DNA of 64,000 nt from Maritalea sp051251695 (GCF_051251695.1 NZ_JBPOEU010000001.1:124001-188000); one strand, 5' to 3'; shown: positions 1 through 9,432, counted from the stretch's first letter. Numbers and translations are program-made. The notes: a model not told the origin generated them from the sequence alone.

Positions 1-480
1 TTTTTCTACGCCGATTAGGTTAGCCAACCAGCTAAAGCCTAGGGCGAACATAACGACCTCACCCACCAGCATAGCGGCGAACAAAAGCACAATGTTTTTG
101 CCCATTCCACGATCAACTGACCAACCGACAATCGCGGTGAGAGCAATATAACCTGCAAGGAAGCCACCTGTTGGGCCGGCCATATAGGCAAGACCAGCGC
201 CAGTTGCGAAGACTGGAAGTCCTAACGCGCCTTCCAGCAAATAAAGGGCGATCGTTGCCAAACCAAGACGAAACCCGTATGTGCCGGCAATTACAAGAAT
301 TGCTAGGGTTGTTAGGGTCATTGGAACGGGGAAGAAAGGCACTGCCACTTTAGCGGCGGCTGCAAGCACGATTGTGCCGGCCACTGCCATTAGAGCATAC
401 CCCAAAAGACGTCCCACGCCTTCAGCTGGTAAAAACTGTTCGGCCAATGATAGTTTGCGTGAAGCGGTAGTTGCAGCCAT
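1..480 (-). CDS. bioY: BioY biotin ECF-transporter substrate-binding component (3' part outside window)
   Basis: Read on the minus strand from the ATG at 480, the frame stays open to the window edge, so the C-terminus is missing (160 codons visible). It is a very hydrophobic protein with a charged N-terminus, then segments containing VPFFPVPMTLTT and TGAGLAYMAGPTGGFLAGY, the typical BioY pattern of membrane helices and the glycine-rich GPTGG(F/Y)L turn. BioY is the biotin-binding S component of an energy-coupling-factor importer in the inner membrane. An in-frame ATG two codons upstream (486) exists, but AAGGA sits 7 bases before the 480 start, so I chose 480. Any bioM/bioN partners would lie outside the window. 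Confidence 0.85.
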   Translation of the reverse strand, partial: MAATTASRKLSLAEQFLPAEGVGRLLGYALMAVAGTIVLAAAAKVAVPFFPVPMTLTTLAILVIAGTYGFRLGLATIALYLLEGALGLPVFATGAGLAYMAGPTGGFLAGYIALTAIVGWSVDRGMGKNIVLLFAAMLVGEVVMFALGFSWLANLIGVEK

Positions 481-553
481 TCTCATTTCCTTTTATTGAA
501 TTGGTTATCGCCCTTTTAATCGCTCAAACGTTCAAGAGCAAGCTTGGCAGAAC

Positions 554-1471
554 ATGCAAACCCAATCCGTGCCGAATTACAATAAGACTTTTGATCCAGA
601 AGTGGGCAAATCCCAAATTCTGACGCCGGGCATCAAGCGCATTGTCGCGCCAAATGGTAGTCCATATACTTTTAGGGGTACGAACAGCTACATAGTTGGT
701 TTTGACGATGTGGTGATCATTGATCCAGGTCCAGAAGATGATCATCATTTGCAAGCGTTGCTTGACGCTGCTGTGGGCAGGAAATGTAAAGGCATATTGC
801 TTACCCACACCCACAAAGACCATTCGGCCCTTGCGCCCAAACTGGCGGCTGAACTGCGCGCGCCCCTAATATTTGAGGGCCCACATCGCCCCTCTAGACC
901 AATGAAAAAATTTGAGCGGGACCCGCTGAAAAATTCTAGCCATTATGGTCTAAACCCACAATATGTGGTTCGAGATGGCAGCAAGATCGATTTAGGGGAA
1001 ATGGGCTTAATTGTTCATACGACCCCGGGGCACTGTGCCAACCATATTGCTGTTTCAATTGATGGTTCAAACCACATCTTCACGGGCGATCACATCATGG
1101 GCTGGTCCTCCACTCTGATCTCTGACCCTGACGGCAGCCTAGAAGACTATTTTTCCTCTATGGAAAAGGTCATCAACCTGCCCCAAACTTGCTACCTGCC
1201 TGCCCATGGTGGGCGAATCGATGATGGTCGCACCTATGCGCAGCAATTGCTTGCGCATCGCCACTCGCGCAACGAGCAAATCATCAAGGCATTACATGCC
1301 GGACCGAAATGGACATTGCAGTTATTGTCAGCCGTTTACCCAGAGATTAGCGCGAATTTGAAACCAGCAGCCTTGCTCACCCTCAATGCGCATTTACACT
1401 ATCTCAAAAACAAGGGTGACATTAAATCCAGCGAATATTTTTGGGGTAAGCGCTATTCTCTACCAACCTAA
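554..1471 (+). CDS. MBL-fold metallo-hydrolase (LACTB2-like)
   Basis: 305 residues. The metal-binding motif THTHKDH (H85, H87, D89, H90) is followed by H160 in TTPGH, D179 in FTGDH and H218 in PAHGG, the complete dinuclear zinc set of the metallo-beta-lactamase fold. A helical C-terminal part of about 80 residues follows, as in LACTB2-type proteins, which include ribonucleases and thioester hydrolases. The substrate cannot be told from sequence. It is divergent from bioY with a short spacer, and stands alone as a single gene. The start has only a weak upstream purine stretch. Confidence 0.8.
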   Translation: MQTQSVPNYNKTFDPEVGKSQILTPGIKRIVAPNGSPYTFRGTNSYIVGFDDVVIIDPGPEDDHHLQALLDAAVGRKCKGILLTHTHKDHSALAPKLAAELRAPLIFEGPHRPSRPMKKFERDPLKNSSHYGLNPQYVVRDGSKIDLGEMGLIVHTTPGHCANHIAVSIDGSNHIFTGDHIMGWSSTLISDPDGSLEDYFSSMEKVINLPQTCYLPAHGGRIDDGRTYAQQLLAHRHSRNEQIIKALHAGPKWTLQLLSAVYPEISANLKPAALLTLNAHLHYLKNKGDIKSSEYFWGKRYSLPT

Positions 1472-1549
1472 ACTGATGCGACAATCCGCTTCCCCATCAA
1501 TGGCCAACATGGGCTAATCTACCCTCGTAGACCGAGATAGGGAAAGCTC

Positions 1550-2104
1550 ATGGCGAATAGATCCACTCTTCCAGAAGATAGCGTGATGCAAAGCTATGCT
1601 CGACCGCAAGACTACGCTGATAGTTTTGCAGTTGATATCAGCGGCAACACTGACTTAATCAATTGCGATATTCGAGAATTAGCCACGCAATTCTGCGTAA
1701 TTGAATTGGGATGGGCAAAAGCCCTGCTTTCCCTGCGCAATAAATTGGTGAGGCCGTTAAAAATGAAAACGGCGGATGACCATCCATCCGAGGCTGTTAA
1801 CAAACCCACTTTAGAAAAACAAGTTGGTGATCGGATTGGCTTTTTCAAAATTTACGCGATCCGCGACAACGAGATCATTTTGGGCGAAGACGACTGGCAC
1901 CAAGATTTTAGGACTTCGATTTATCGCAAACTTGGCGAAAAATCAGAAGCCATTATGAGTACAGTTTGTCAGCGACATAATTTATTTGGACATTTTTATC
2001 TCGCTACCATTTTGCCAATTCACATACTGGGGGTGCGGACGACCTTGAATGACGGTGCTACCAAACCGTTGGTTACGAATCGCTATCCTGCACCGTCTCG
2101 CTAA
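1550..2104 (+). CDS. DUF2867-type conserved protein
   Basis: 184 residues, no signal peptide and no obvious membrane helix. The arrangement DYADSFAV near residue 22, then a segment with W and LLSLRNKLVRPL near 54-71, then a C-terminal beta-rich stretch (IGFFKIYAI, DWHQDFRTSIY) recalls the DUF2867 family, whose biochemical role is unknown to me. A GGGA ribosome-binding site lies 6 bases before the ATG. Its 3' end overlaps the convergent DUF1499 gene by 32 bases. The family assignment rests on memory of the pattern only. Confidence 0.6.
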   Translation: MANRSTLPEDSVMQSYARPQDYADSFAVDISGNTDLINCDIRELATQFCVIELGWAKALLSLRNKLVRPLKMKTADDHPSEAVNKPTLEKQVGDRIGFFKIYAIRDNEIILGEDDWHQDFRTSIYRKLGEKSEAIMSTVCQRHNLFGHFYLATILPIHILGVRTTLNDGATKPLVTNRYPAPSR

Positions 2105-2825
2105 TCACAAGGCTTGACGTAAGTTCATCCAGCCGAAGCAGGAACTCTTCGATACGCGTTGAGTTTCTGCCCAAGTCATGTTGGCCAAACCTTGATGCTG
2201 AACGGACATCAACCACCACAGCGCTGTCCGATCTGCGCACTCGAAGTGTAATATCGTCAACAAACCCCAAAAGGGTTTTTGCCTCAAAAAACTGGTAGGT
2301 TTCGCCTGCCGCGCCCTGCTCGCTTGCGACTTCTTTCCAGCCGAAATCACGCGTGGCTTGGCCAATGAGCTCATCTGCAAATTCACCCGGCAACTGGAGC
2401 TGACGCGTCGCGGCATTGGGAAAAAGCCCTTTATCTAAACTGTCTGGCGTAGATGACGGGGCGACACGATCTTCCCACAAGGGAAGGGACATGTCCGTCG
2501 CAACATCCATTGTTTGCGGAAATTTAGCGCCATAGAACATGACAACGCCCAAAAGCACCAATGCAGGAATACCCATCAAAACGGCACCACTGGCCGTCCG
2601 CCATCCCGCATCGCCATTGTACCAAATGCGGATATAGGCGACGAGACCAAGTAGCAGCGCGACCAAACTGAGGGTAATCGCGAGCATGATCACCGTAAAA
2701 AAGACAGGGCTCGATATAATGCCTAAATAGTGCAAGCCAATTGAGAGAACCACCAGTGGCAGCACCGGACGCTTTATACGGGCAGCCCAAATGGCCCAAC
2801 TTGAAGTTTGAATGAAAAAACGCAT
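2073..2825 (-). CDS. DUF1499 family membrane protein
   Basis: 250 residues. Three hydrophobic segments lie in the N-terminal half (about 20-38, 40-66 and 78-98), then a soluble C-terminal domain. That domain has GFVDDITLRVR followed by VVVDVRSASRFGQHDLG, the signature of DUF1499. The family is widespread in alphaproteobacteria and has no assigned reaction. The 3' end overlaps the convergent DUF2867 gene. It lies 31 bases downstream of pdxH on the same strand, so the two may share a transcript. Confidence 0.75.
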   Translation of the reverse strand: MRFFIQTSSWAIWAARIKRPVLPLVVLSIGLHYLGIISSPVFFTVIMLAITLSLVALLLGLVAYIRIWYNGDAGWRTASGAVLMGIPALVLLGVVMFYGAKFPQTMDVATDMSLPLWEDRVAPSSTPDSLDKGLFPNAATRQLQLPGEFADELIGQATRDFGWKEVASEQGAAGETYQFFEAKTLLGFVDDITLRVRRSDSAVVVDVRSASRFGQHDLGRNSTRIEEFLLRLDELTSSLVISETVQDSDS

Positions 2826-2856
2826 ATTGCCCTGACTTGCTACTCTTGAGGTGAGA

Positions 2857-3486
2857 TTAAGGGTAAAGGCGTTGTCTTGTCCAAGGCTGGTTTAGGTTTT
2901 CACGCGAAAATTGCACACGGTCATGCAGCCTGAATTCACCATCACACCAAAATTCGATTTGGGTTGGTTCAACGGTAAAACCGCTCCAGTGTTTCGGGCG
3001 GGGTACATTTTCACCAAACTCGTTTTCATATTTTGCTACCCGGTCCATCAATTCTTGCTTTGTTTCCAGTGGACGCGACTGATCCGAAGCGTGGGCGCCA
3101 ATGCGAGAACCATAGGGCCGCGATTGATAATAAGCGTCAGCGACTTCGTCAGTTACAGGCACAACATCACCGCGTATGCGCACTTGCCAGTTTAGCGATT
3201 TCCAGTAGAACCCAAGGGCCGCCTTTGGGTTAGCAGCAAGTTCACTACCCTTTTGACTTTGTTTGTTGGTGTAAAACGTAAAGCCATTTGCCGCGCGCTC
3301 TTTAAGCAAAACAATTCGTGAGTCTGGAAGACCATTTTGGTCAACCGTCGCTAAAGACATTGCATTGGCCTGAGGCTCTTCTTCAGACGCAAGTTCAAGC
3401 CATTTGTCGAACAGCAAATAGGGATCGATTTCCCCTTCAAACTTATGGTCAAACAGTTGCTTATTTAGGGTTGGAACATCAGACAT
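2857..3486 (-). CDS. pdxH: Pyridoxine/pyridoxamine 5'-phosphate oxidase
   Basis: 209 residues from the ATG at 3486. A GTG four codons upstream is possible but less well placed. The protein has the FMN-binding split-barrel pattern of PdxH: an N-terminal DPYLLFDKWL segment, SRIVLLKERAANGFTFYTN, KGSELAANPKAAL and the C-terminal FWCDGEFRLHDRVQF. It oxidises pyridoxine or pyridoxamine 5'-phosphate to pyridoxal 5'-phosphate in the cytosol with O2 and FMN. A PLP-dependent class V enzyme is encoded next to it on the same strand, but the 52-base gap and different roles do not by themselves prove a shared operon. Confidence 0.93.
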   Translation of the reverse strand: MSDVPTLNKQLFDHKFEGEIDPYLLFDKWLELASEEEPQANAMSLATVDQNGLPDSRIVLLKERAANGFTFYTNKQSQKGSELAANPKAALGFYWKSLNWQVRIRGDVVPVTDEVADAYYQSRPYGSRIGAHASDQSRPLETKQELMDRVAKYENEFGENVPRPKHWSGFTVEPTQIEFWCDGEFRLHDRVQFSRENLNQPWTRQRLYP

Positions 3487-3538
3487 GGGTGCGCTCACTC
3501 GAGTTGGTCATTGGTGCATGGCAACCAGTTGCCCCAAA

Positions 3539-5005
3539 TCAGCAAACAGCGGCTTTCAACTCGTCGGAAAGCGCCAATTCACTTTGATGGATGTAGCTTC
3601 CAGTTGCTTTTACAAAGACATAATCGTCAATATATTTGCCTGCACTATTGGCCAATTCAGCAACAGATTCAATGATGAAATTAGCTTTTTCATCATCGAG
3701 CAAATAGCTAAAGTTCAGCCGCACCCAACCTGGACGTGCAAGCGCGTTTCCTTGTTTTATCTCATCGCGCATAACAGCCGATTGATCAGCGTCAATCGCC
3801 AGCAATTCATGACCATATGGCCCAGCACAGGCGCACCCGCCCCGCGCTTGAATGCCATACATATCCGACAGCATCCGGGTAAAGTGTTGGTGATGAATAA
3901 GTTCACCATCATTGTCCATGATTTGGAAGGAGAAGATGGGCAAGCGCTCTGCCGTTTGGTGGCCGAGTATGTTGATACGATCATGGTTTTGCCAAGCGTT
4001 GAACGCGCGTTCTTTTAACTCTTTTTGACGTTGGGCGAGCAGGTCAGCGCCAATGGCATCTTTGACCATGAAACACAGTGCGGCGCGGATGTCACCGATG
4101 ACATTTGGTGTGCCCGCTTCTTCGCGAGAAGATAGTGAAGAAACATAATCATGGTTCCACGGCGATACATAGGTCACCGTGCCACCGCCGGGCCAACTGG
4201 GGCAATTGCTGGCGCTTAACTTATCTCTTACCACCAGAATGCCCGACGCTGCAGGTCCGCCAGGAAACTTATGAGTCGATAAAAACATCGCATCCAGTTC
4301 AACCTCTTCAGCCTTCACACTAATTGGCAAATATGGCGCGCCACCCGCATAGTCCCAAATCGCTAGAGCCTGATTTTGTTTCAGAACACGCGTTACGGCT
4401 GCCACATCGGTAACGATGCCGGTTACATTTGAAGCGGCAGAGAAAGAGCCGATTTTTAGCGAACACGATTGGTGATTTGCCAATTCAGCTTTCAGCACTT
4501 CTAGGTCAGGGCCGCCCTCTTCCGCTTCGGGAATGATGACCACTTGTGCGCCTGTTTCGCGCCACGGCAAGATGTTGGAATGATGCTCATACGGTCCGAT
4601 AAAGACGACCGGTTTGATGCCAGAGCGTACCGCATTTTCAACGCCCAAAATCTTGACCAGTCGATTGACCGCAGCGGTTGCGCCTGCACCTGTGAACACA
4701 ACAGAGTAATCCTCACTCGCCCCAATCGATTTCGCAATTTCTTCACGGGCCAATTCGCGCATTTGCGTCATATAGGCACCGCAATAGGACGAGCGGGTGT
4801 GGGAATTCGCGTAATAGGGCAACACGTTATTTGCGATAAAATCTTCGATTTGGCGCAAGGCTCTGGCGGAGGCAACATAGTCTGCATAAACCAGCTTCTT
4901 TGCACCGAACGGTCCGGGAATGCTGATCCCGTCGCCAATTAGGCCGCCACGCAGCTCACCAATAAGGTTGTCGCTCACTAATTGTGATTTAAACTGTTCG
5001 AACAT
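3539..5005 (-). CDS. Class V aminotransferase-fold PLP enzyme (cysteine desulfurase/EgtE-like)
   Basis: 488 residues from the ATG at 5005, which has AGAGGTG just upstream. A longer frame to 5065 lacks support. PLP-binding features of class V aminotransferases are present: H141-H142 in EHHSN, D218 in WDYAG and the Schiff-base lysine K246 in STHKF. SREEAGTPN (about 293-301) and a cysteine pair in GGCACAG (C391, C393) resemble cysteine desulfurase-like and C-S lyase enzymes. The start lies inside the last codons of the upstream amidotransferase gene (17-base overlap), so the two are translationally coupled. The real substrate is unknown. Confidence 0.8.
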   Translation of the reverse strand: MFEQFKSQLVSDNLIGELRGGLIGDGISIPGPFGAKKLVYADYVASARALRQIEDFIANNVLPYYANSHTRSSYCGAYMTQMRELAREEIAKSIGASEDYSVVFTGAGATAAVNRLVKILGVENAVRSGIKPVVFIGPYEHHSNILPWRETGAQVVIIPEAEEGGPDLEVLKAELANHQSCSLKIGSFSAASNVTGIVTDVAAVTRVLKQNQALAIWDYAGGAPYLPISVKAEEVELDAMFLSTHKFPGGPAASGILVVRDKLSASNCPSWPGGGTVTYVSPWNHDYVSSLSSREEAGTPNVIGDIRAALCFMVKDAIGADLLAQRQKELKERAFNAWQNHDRINILGHQTAERLPIFSFQIMDNDGELIHHQHFTRMLSDMYGIQARGGCACAGPYGHELLAIDADQSAVMRDEIKQGNALARPGWVRLNFSYLLDDEKANFIIESVAELANSAGKYIDDYVFVKATGSYIHQSELALSDELKAAVC

Positions 5006-5798
5006 TTTGCACCTCTTCGACGAAAAGCGTCTGAATTTGAATTTTCGTGATCTGATCATCGCCACGCTTAAGATTAATCAATGAGTTGGGGGTGATTTCG
5101 CACCAATTTTGCACCTCGCCATCCAGTGGCTCCGACGCCAAAAGGACATCCCCATCCAAATTGCGTTGATAAAGGGATGGCGCATATTCATCGCTCGACC
5201 ATCTAACAGCCCAGATTTCGTCGCCGTTTGAAACGGCAAATGTTGCCCGAAACGGCTCCTCAATGTTCGACTTCACAGACAAATCATTTATTGTTTCGAT
5301 GGTTTTTCGGATGGCCGTGGGCGCACATTCATACAATCCGTAAGTGACCAGCAGTCCAAACATCAACTCGCTATCAGTGGTGCCGTTGATCGCTTTATAT
5401 GCTTCATCGCTGATCAACCGCTCAATCTGGCGTTGCAGCTTGGAAAATCCACCGATTTGGCCGTTATGCATAAACAGCCAATGGTCCATTCTAAACGGAT
5501 GGCAATTCACGAAGGTGTTGGGAGCGCCAGTGGAAGCGCGAACATGGCCAAAAAATAACTTAGCTTTTAGCTGTGCGGTTAGTTCTCGAAGGTTTGGATC
5601 TGCCCATGCAGGCCCAGCGTTGCGATAAAGACCAGGACATTTGTGATCGCCATACCAACCCAGTCCGCCGCCATCGCCATGCACACCCAACTTTGCTTTG
5701 TGAGAATGCTGTGCCTGTGCGCAAAGGGAGCGCGTCCCGTCATACAAAAAATCATGTATGTAAGTAGTTTGGCCCAAATAGGCGATCCAACGACACAT
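4989..5798 (-). CDS. Class II glutamine amidotransferase (YafJ/EgtC-type)
   Basis: 269 residues starting MCRW. The nucleophile is Cys2, exposed after Met removal. GDGGGLGWYG (41-50), GHVRAST (84-90), NCHPFRMDHWLFMHNGQIGG (98-117) complete the Ntn glutamine amidohydrolase site. There is no synthetase domain, so the protein alone can only release ammonia or hydrolyse a gamma-glutamyl amide. The coupled downstream PLP enzyme is the likely partner in one pathway. The gene is divergent from an Lrp/AsnC regulator with about 100 bases between them. Confidence 0.85.
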   Translation of the reverse strand: MCRWIAYLGQTTYIHDFLYDGTRSLCAQAQHSHKAKLGVHGDGGGLGWYGDHKCPGLYRNAGPAWADPNLRELTAQLKAKLFFGHVRASTGAPNTFVNCHPFRMDHWLFMHNGQIGGFSKLQRQIERLISDEAYKAINGTTDSELMFGLLVTYGLYECAPTAIRKTIETINDLSVKSNIEEPFRATFAVSNGDEIWAVRWSSDEYAPSLYQRNLDGDVLLASEPLDGEVQNWCEITPNSLINLKRGDDQITKIQIQTLFVEEVQNVRTV

Positions 5799-5897
5799 AA
5801 ACCCTCACCACCGCGTTAAGCTAAGATACCACCTCAAAATGTAATTATTTCACCATTTTACTTGCGTATACCGCCATTTGTGTTGTCAAATGATCGA

Positions 5898-6362
5898 ATG
5901 AATGGTGTAAAACTAGATCAACATGACAGAAATATTCTGAAAATCCTGCAAAGGGATGCTTCAATTTCTCAGCGCGAGCTGGCGGATAGAATCAATCTGT
6001 CGCAAAATGCGTGCTGGCGGCGAATAAACGCGTTGCGCGATGCGGGCCTTATCCTGAACCAATCCATGATGCTCAACCGGCGCCTGCTTGGGCTTGGCCT
6101 CGTGGTTTTTGTGATGGTTAAAACCAGACATCACTCGGCGGACTGGCTCGAAAAATTCCGCAATCATGTTTCAACACTGCCCGAAGTGGTTGATTTTTAC
6201 CGGATTGGCGGCGATTACGACTATTTCCTCAAAGTCGTGACCAACGATATGGACAGTTATGATGAAGTCTATCAACGACTGATTGCAAAGGTTGAATTGG
6301 ACTCGGTGACGTCCTATTTTGCCATGGAAGCGATTGAGGAACAACGTCCGCTGCCGCTCTAA
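5898..6362 (+). CDS. Lrp/AsnC family transcriptional regulator
   Basis: 154 residues from the ATG at 5898. A TTG 12 codons upstream is an alternative. The N-terminal helix-turn-helix (LDQHDRNILKILQRDASISQ, ending with CWRRINALRDAGLI) is followed by the RAM ligand/oligomerisation domain with DFYRIGGDYDYFLKV. Such proteins are octameric DNA-binding regulators that respond to amino acids. It is divergent from the amidotransferase/PLP-enzyme pair, which makes that pair its likely target. Confidence 0.9.
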   Translation: MNGVKLDQHDRNILKILQRDASISQRELADRINLSQNACWRRINALRDAGLILNQSMMLNRRLLGLGLVVFVMVKTRHHSADWLEKFRNHVSTLPEVVDFYRIGGDYDYFLKVVTNDMDSYDEVYQRLIAKVELDSVTSYFAMEAIEEQRPLPL

Positions 6363-6489
6363 ACCTGTTATCGCAAGGCCTGCACTAGACAATTTGACCT
6401 TGGATCGCCATATATGTCGCAACAAGTGAATATATCCGCGCCGGTGCTGTTTTTAGTGCTGATTGCGCGTTGATCGGAGACAATTTAAA

Positions 6490-7428
6490 ATGCGTGATCC
6501 TTATAGCGTATTGGGTGTGCCAAGGTCCGCGAGCGATAAAGACATTAAACTCGCTTACAGAAAACTCGCAAAGACCTATCATCCAGACCAAAATAAAGAC
6601 GACCCAAAGGCGCAAGCCAAGTTTACCGAAGCGTCCAACGCTTACGACTTTTTGTCTGACGGCGAAAAACGAGGACAATATGATCGCGGTGAAATTGACG
6701 CCGAAGGTACACCGAAAATGGCCGGATTTGATTTTTCCGGTTTTGGTGGCGGCGGCCAACGGGGTGCAAGAAGTAGCGGCGGATTTGGCGGGCGCGCAGG
6801 CGTAAACCCAGAAGATATTCTGAAAGAATTTATGGGCGGCATGGGCGGTCGTGGCGGCGGTTCTGGCCCAATGGGTATGGGCGGAGCTGGTGGTTTTGGC
6901 GGTGCAGGACGCGCGGCCAAAGGCCAAGATGTGAAAGTTGGCCTTAAAGTCACGCTAGAGCAAATCAGCGCGCGCCAACCTGTACCCGTTCGCTTGCCAA
7001 ACGGTAAAACCCTATCAGTTAACTTGCCTTGGCCACTGGAGAGTGGACAACAGGTCCGCCTAAAAGGTCAAGGCGAAGCACCAGCCATGGGCGGCAGCAA
7101 AGGTGATGTGTTGGTGAATGTGCGCATTCAACCGCACAAGCATTTCCGCAAAGATGGCGAAAACCTTCGCGTGGATGTACCCCTCACCCTTTACGAAGCA
7201 ATACTTGGTGGCAAGGTGCGCGTTCCAACGCTTTCAGGTGCAGTGGAGCTGAACATTCCCGCAGGCGTCGACACAACAAAAGCCATGCGCCTGAAAGGCA
7301 AAGGCCTTTTCGGCGAAGGCGATCTCTATGTGAATTTGCGCATTCAGCTGCCCGAGCAAAGCGACCCGGATCTGGAAAGCCTGATGCGGTTTTGGCGAGA
7401 TCAAAAACCTTACAATCCGCGCGGCTAA
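6490..7428 (+). CDS. DnaJ-class co-chaperone without zinc finger (CbpA-like)
   Basis: 312 residues from the ATG at 6490 (GGAG upstream). The J domain occupies residues 1-70 with the HPD tripeptide at 31-33. A Gly/Phe- and Gly/Met-rich linker runs to about 150. The C-terminal substrate-binding domains follow directly, with no CxxCxGxG zinc repeats. This is the CbpA/DnaJ type II layout, a co-chaperone that stimulates Hsp70 (DnaK). It is not linked to dnaK here, so it is an accessory paralogue and not the main DnaJ. Confidence 0.88.
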   Translation: MRDPYSVLGVPRSASDKDIKLAYRKLAKTYHPDQNKDDPKAQAKFTEASNAYDFLSDGEKRGQYDRGEIDAEGTPKMAGFDFSGFGGGGQRGARSSGGFGGRAGVNPEDILKEFMGGMGGRGGGSGPMGMGGAGGFGGAGRAAKGQDVKVGLKVTLEQISARQPVPVRLPNGKTLSVNLPWPLESGQQVRLKGQGEAPAMGGSKGDVLVNVRIQPHKHFRKDGENLRVDVPLTLYEAILGGKVRVPTLSGAVELNIPAGVDTTKAMRLKGKGLFGEGDLYVNLRIQLPEQSDPDLESLMRFWRDQKPYNPRG

Positions 7429-7431
7429 GGT

Positions 7432-8436
7432 CTAGCTTGAGCGGTCTGCAGACGCCCTCTTCAATCTATCATTGATTGCAAGTCCGATCCCGATTTCAGG
7501 GATCGGCGCGACGGCGATGGTTTGCACGTCGCTGGCATCAAGTTTACGCAAGTGGCCAAACAGGTTTTTCGCTGCCTCATCTAGATCGCCAACAGCCGAG
7601 AGATTGAGAACTGTTGGTCCTGACGCATTCGTTGCCCCAAACGCCAAATAGGCTTCGCCGGGCTGCGGGGTAGTCACGTTAAGGCGCACTGACGCGTTGG
7701 GCGCGTAGTGAGATTTAAGCATGCCCGGTGCTAAAATCTTAGCGTCAGATGCAAAATAAACAGTCACCCCCAACGCCGCCGTGATCATCTCGTCCGTAAT
7801 ACTGCCTGGGCGCAGCAAGGTGAGTTGCTCGTTAGATATGGCGAGAATCGTTGATTCAAGCCCCGTTTCACACGCCCCCCCCTCAACCACCGGCACCGCG
7901 CCATCAAATGCGTTGATGACGTGTTCAGCCGCGGTTGGGGAAAGCTTGCCTGACGGGTTCGCTGATGGGGCTGCGACTGGCTGCCCCAGTTTGCGCAACA
8001 GTTCTTTTGCCAGCGGATGCCGTGGCAATCGCACAGCAACAGTTTCAAGACCAGCGGTGACAAGATCAGAAATTTTGGCGTCATCCCGCTTAGGCAAAAC
8101 CAAAGTGAGTGGGCCCGGCCAGAAAGCATCGGCTACTTTTTTCGCCAATTCGCTGAACTGAGCAATTTCTTGTGCCATCGCCAAATCAGCACAATGAACA
8201 ATCAAAGGATTAAATCTTGGCCGACCCTTGGTTTCAAAGATTTTGAGCACCGCGTCATCACTCGCCGACAATCCTGCCAGACCGTAAACCGTTTCGGTAG
8301 GGATCGCGACAACGCTCTCGTTATTCAAATGTTCAACAGCTTCATTTACTGAAACTGGAATTCGGTATAGATGACGTTGCTTCATTTGCGCTGTTTGGCA
8401 ATTGAAGTTCGTCGCGTCAAGGAACATAGTGATCAT
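7432..8436 (-). CDS. L-threonylcarbamoyladenylate synthase (Sua5/YwlC type)
   Basis: Up to 334 residues. The YrdC domain includes PTETVYGLAG, KGRPRFNPLIVH, FWPGPLTLVL, RLPRHPLAKELL and PSANPSGKLSPT. A C-terminal Sua5 domain of about 130 residues begins near LAPGMLKSHYAPN. The enzyme makes threonylcarbamoyl-AMP from threonine, bicarbonate and ATP for the t6A37 modification of ANN-decoding tRNAs. The start is uncertain: ATG codons at 8436, 8427 and 8385 are in frame and none has a clear ribosome-binding site. It is convergent with dnaJ, with only three bases between the stops. Confidence 0.9.
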   Translation of the reverse strand: MITMFLDATNFNCQTAQMKQRHLYRIPVSVNEAVEHLNNESVVAIPTETVYGLAGLSASDDAVLKIFETKGRPRFNPLIVHCADLAMAQEIAQFSELAKKVADAFWPGPLTLVLPKRDDAKISDLVTAGLETVAVRLPRHPLAKELLRKLGQPVAAPSANPSGKLSPTAAEHVINAFDGAVPVVEGGACETGLESTILAISNEQLTLLRPGSITDEMITAALGVTVYFASDAKILAPGMLKSHYAPNASVRLNVTTPQPGEAYLAFGATNASGPTVLNLSAVGDLDEAAKNLFGHLRKLDASDVQTIAVAPIPEIGIGLAINDRLKRASADRSS

Positions 8437-8458
8437 GGCGGAAAATTTAGAGGCATAA

Positions 8459-9427
8459 ATGTCGACAATTTTGATAACTCAACCTCAGGGACTGGACCAC
8501 GCAACGCCTGCTGGGCATCCTGAACGCGCAGACCGTTTGCGACGGCTAAACAAGGTATTTGCTTTACCCCAGTTTGCCGACATCCAAACCAAAGAAGCTG
8601 CTTGTGCCGGGCTCGACTTCGCGTTGGAAGTTCACCCCAAAGAATATGTCGAAAAGATCAAATCATTGCGCCCGGTTGAAGGCATGTCCCCTATCGATGG
8701 CGACACTTATATTTCAAAAGAATCCCTTGGCGCAGTGATGACTGGCATGGGTGCGGGTCTTGGCGCTCTGGACGACGTCTTGGCTGGCAATTTTGACAAT
8801 GCATTTTGCGCCATTCGTCCACCGGGACATCACGCTGAACGCCTAGCACCAATGGGCTTTTGCCTGTTCAACACCATTGCAATTGTCGCCCGTATCGCCC
8901 AGCAAAAAGGCTTTGAGCGAGTCGCGATTGTTGACTTTGATGTTCACCACGGCAACGGCACGCAGGACATTTTTTACACCGATCCGAACGTTCTATATGC
9001 CTCAAGCCATCAGATGCCACTTTTTCCCGGCACTGGCGCGCTGAATGAAACTGGGGTGGGGAATATCTTTAACGCGCCATTGTCGGAAGACACCGACGGC
9101 AACGAGATGCGGCTGGCTTACAATGATGTACTTCTGCCCGCCATTGACAATTTCAACCCGGATATAATCCTGATTTCTGCCGGGTTTGATGCTGACAAGC
9201 GCGATCCTATGGCAGGTCTTAACTGGGGGCCCAACGATTTTGCGTGGATCACCGGCAAATTGATGGACATTGCTGGCAAGCGTTGCAACAATCGAATCAT
9301 ATCACTTTTAGAAGGCGGATATGATCTTGATGGGTTGGGTCAGGGTGTGGCTGCGCATTTATCGATGCTGGCACACGGTGTGAATGGCCCGGCAATCGAT
9401 CATATCAATTTCAAACATGAGGAGTAG
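8459..9427 (+). CDS. Histone deacetylase superfamily protein (acetoin-utilisation/HDAC-like)
   Basis: 322 residues. The catalytic histidine pair is in RPPGHHAE (H124, H125). The zinc ligands are D161 and H163 in DFDVHHGNGT and D244 in AGFDADKRDP. The substrate lid SSHQMPLFPGTG is also typical. The family removes acetyl groups from lysine side chains, polyamines or small amides; the substrate here is unknown. GAGG sits 5 bases before the ATG. The stop is 5 bases before xseB, so the two form an operon. Confidence 0.87.
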   Translation: MSTILITQPQGLDHATPAGHPERADRLRRLNKVFALPQFADIQTKEAACAGLDFALEVHPKEYVEKIKSLRPVEGMSPIDGDTYISKESLGAVMTGMGAGLGALDDVLAGNFDNAFCAIRPPGHHAERLAPMGFCLFNTIAIVARIAQQKGFERVAIVDFDVHHGNGTQDIFYTDPNVLYASSHQMPLFPGTGALNETGVGNIFNAPLSEDTDGNEMRLAYNDVLLPAIDNFNPDIILISAGFDADKRDPMAGLNWGPNDFAWITGKLMDIAGKRCNNRIISLLEGGYDLDGLGQGVAAHLSMLAHGVNGPAIDHINFKHEE

Positions 9428-9432
9428 TTTGA

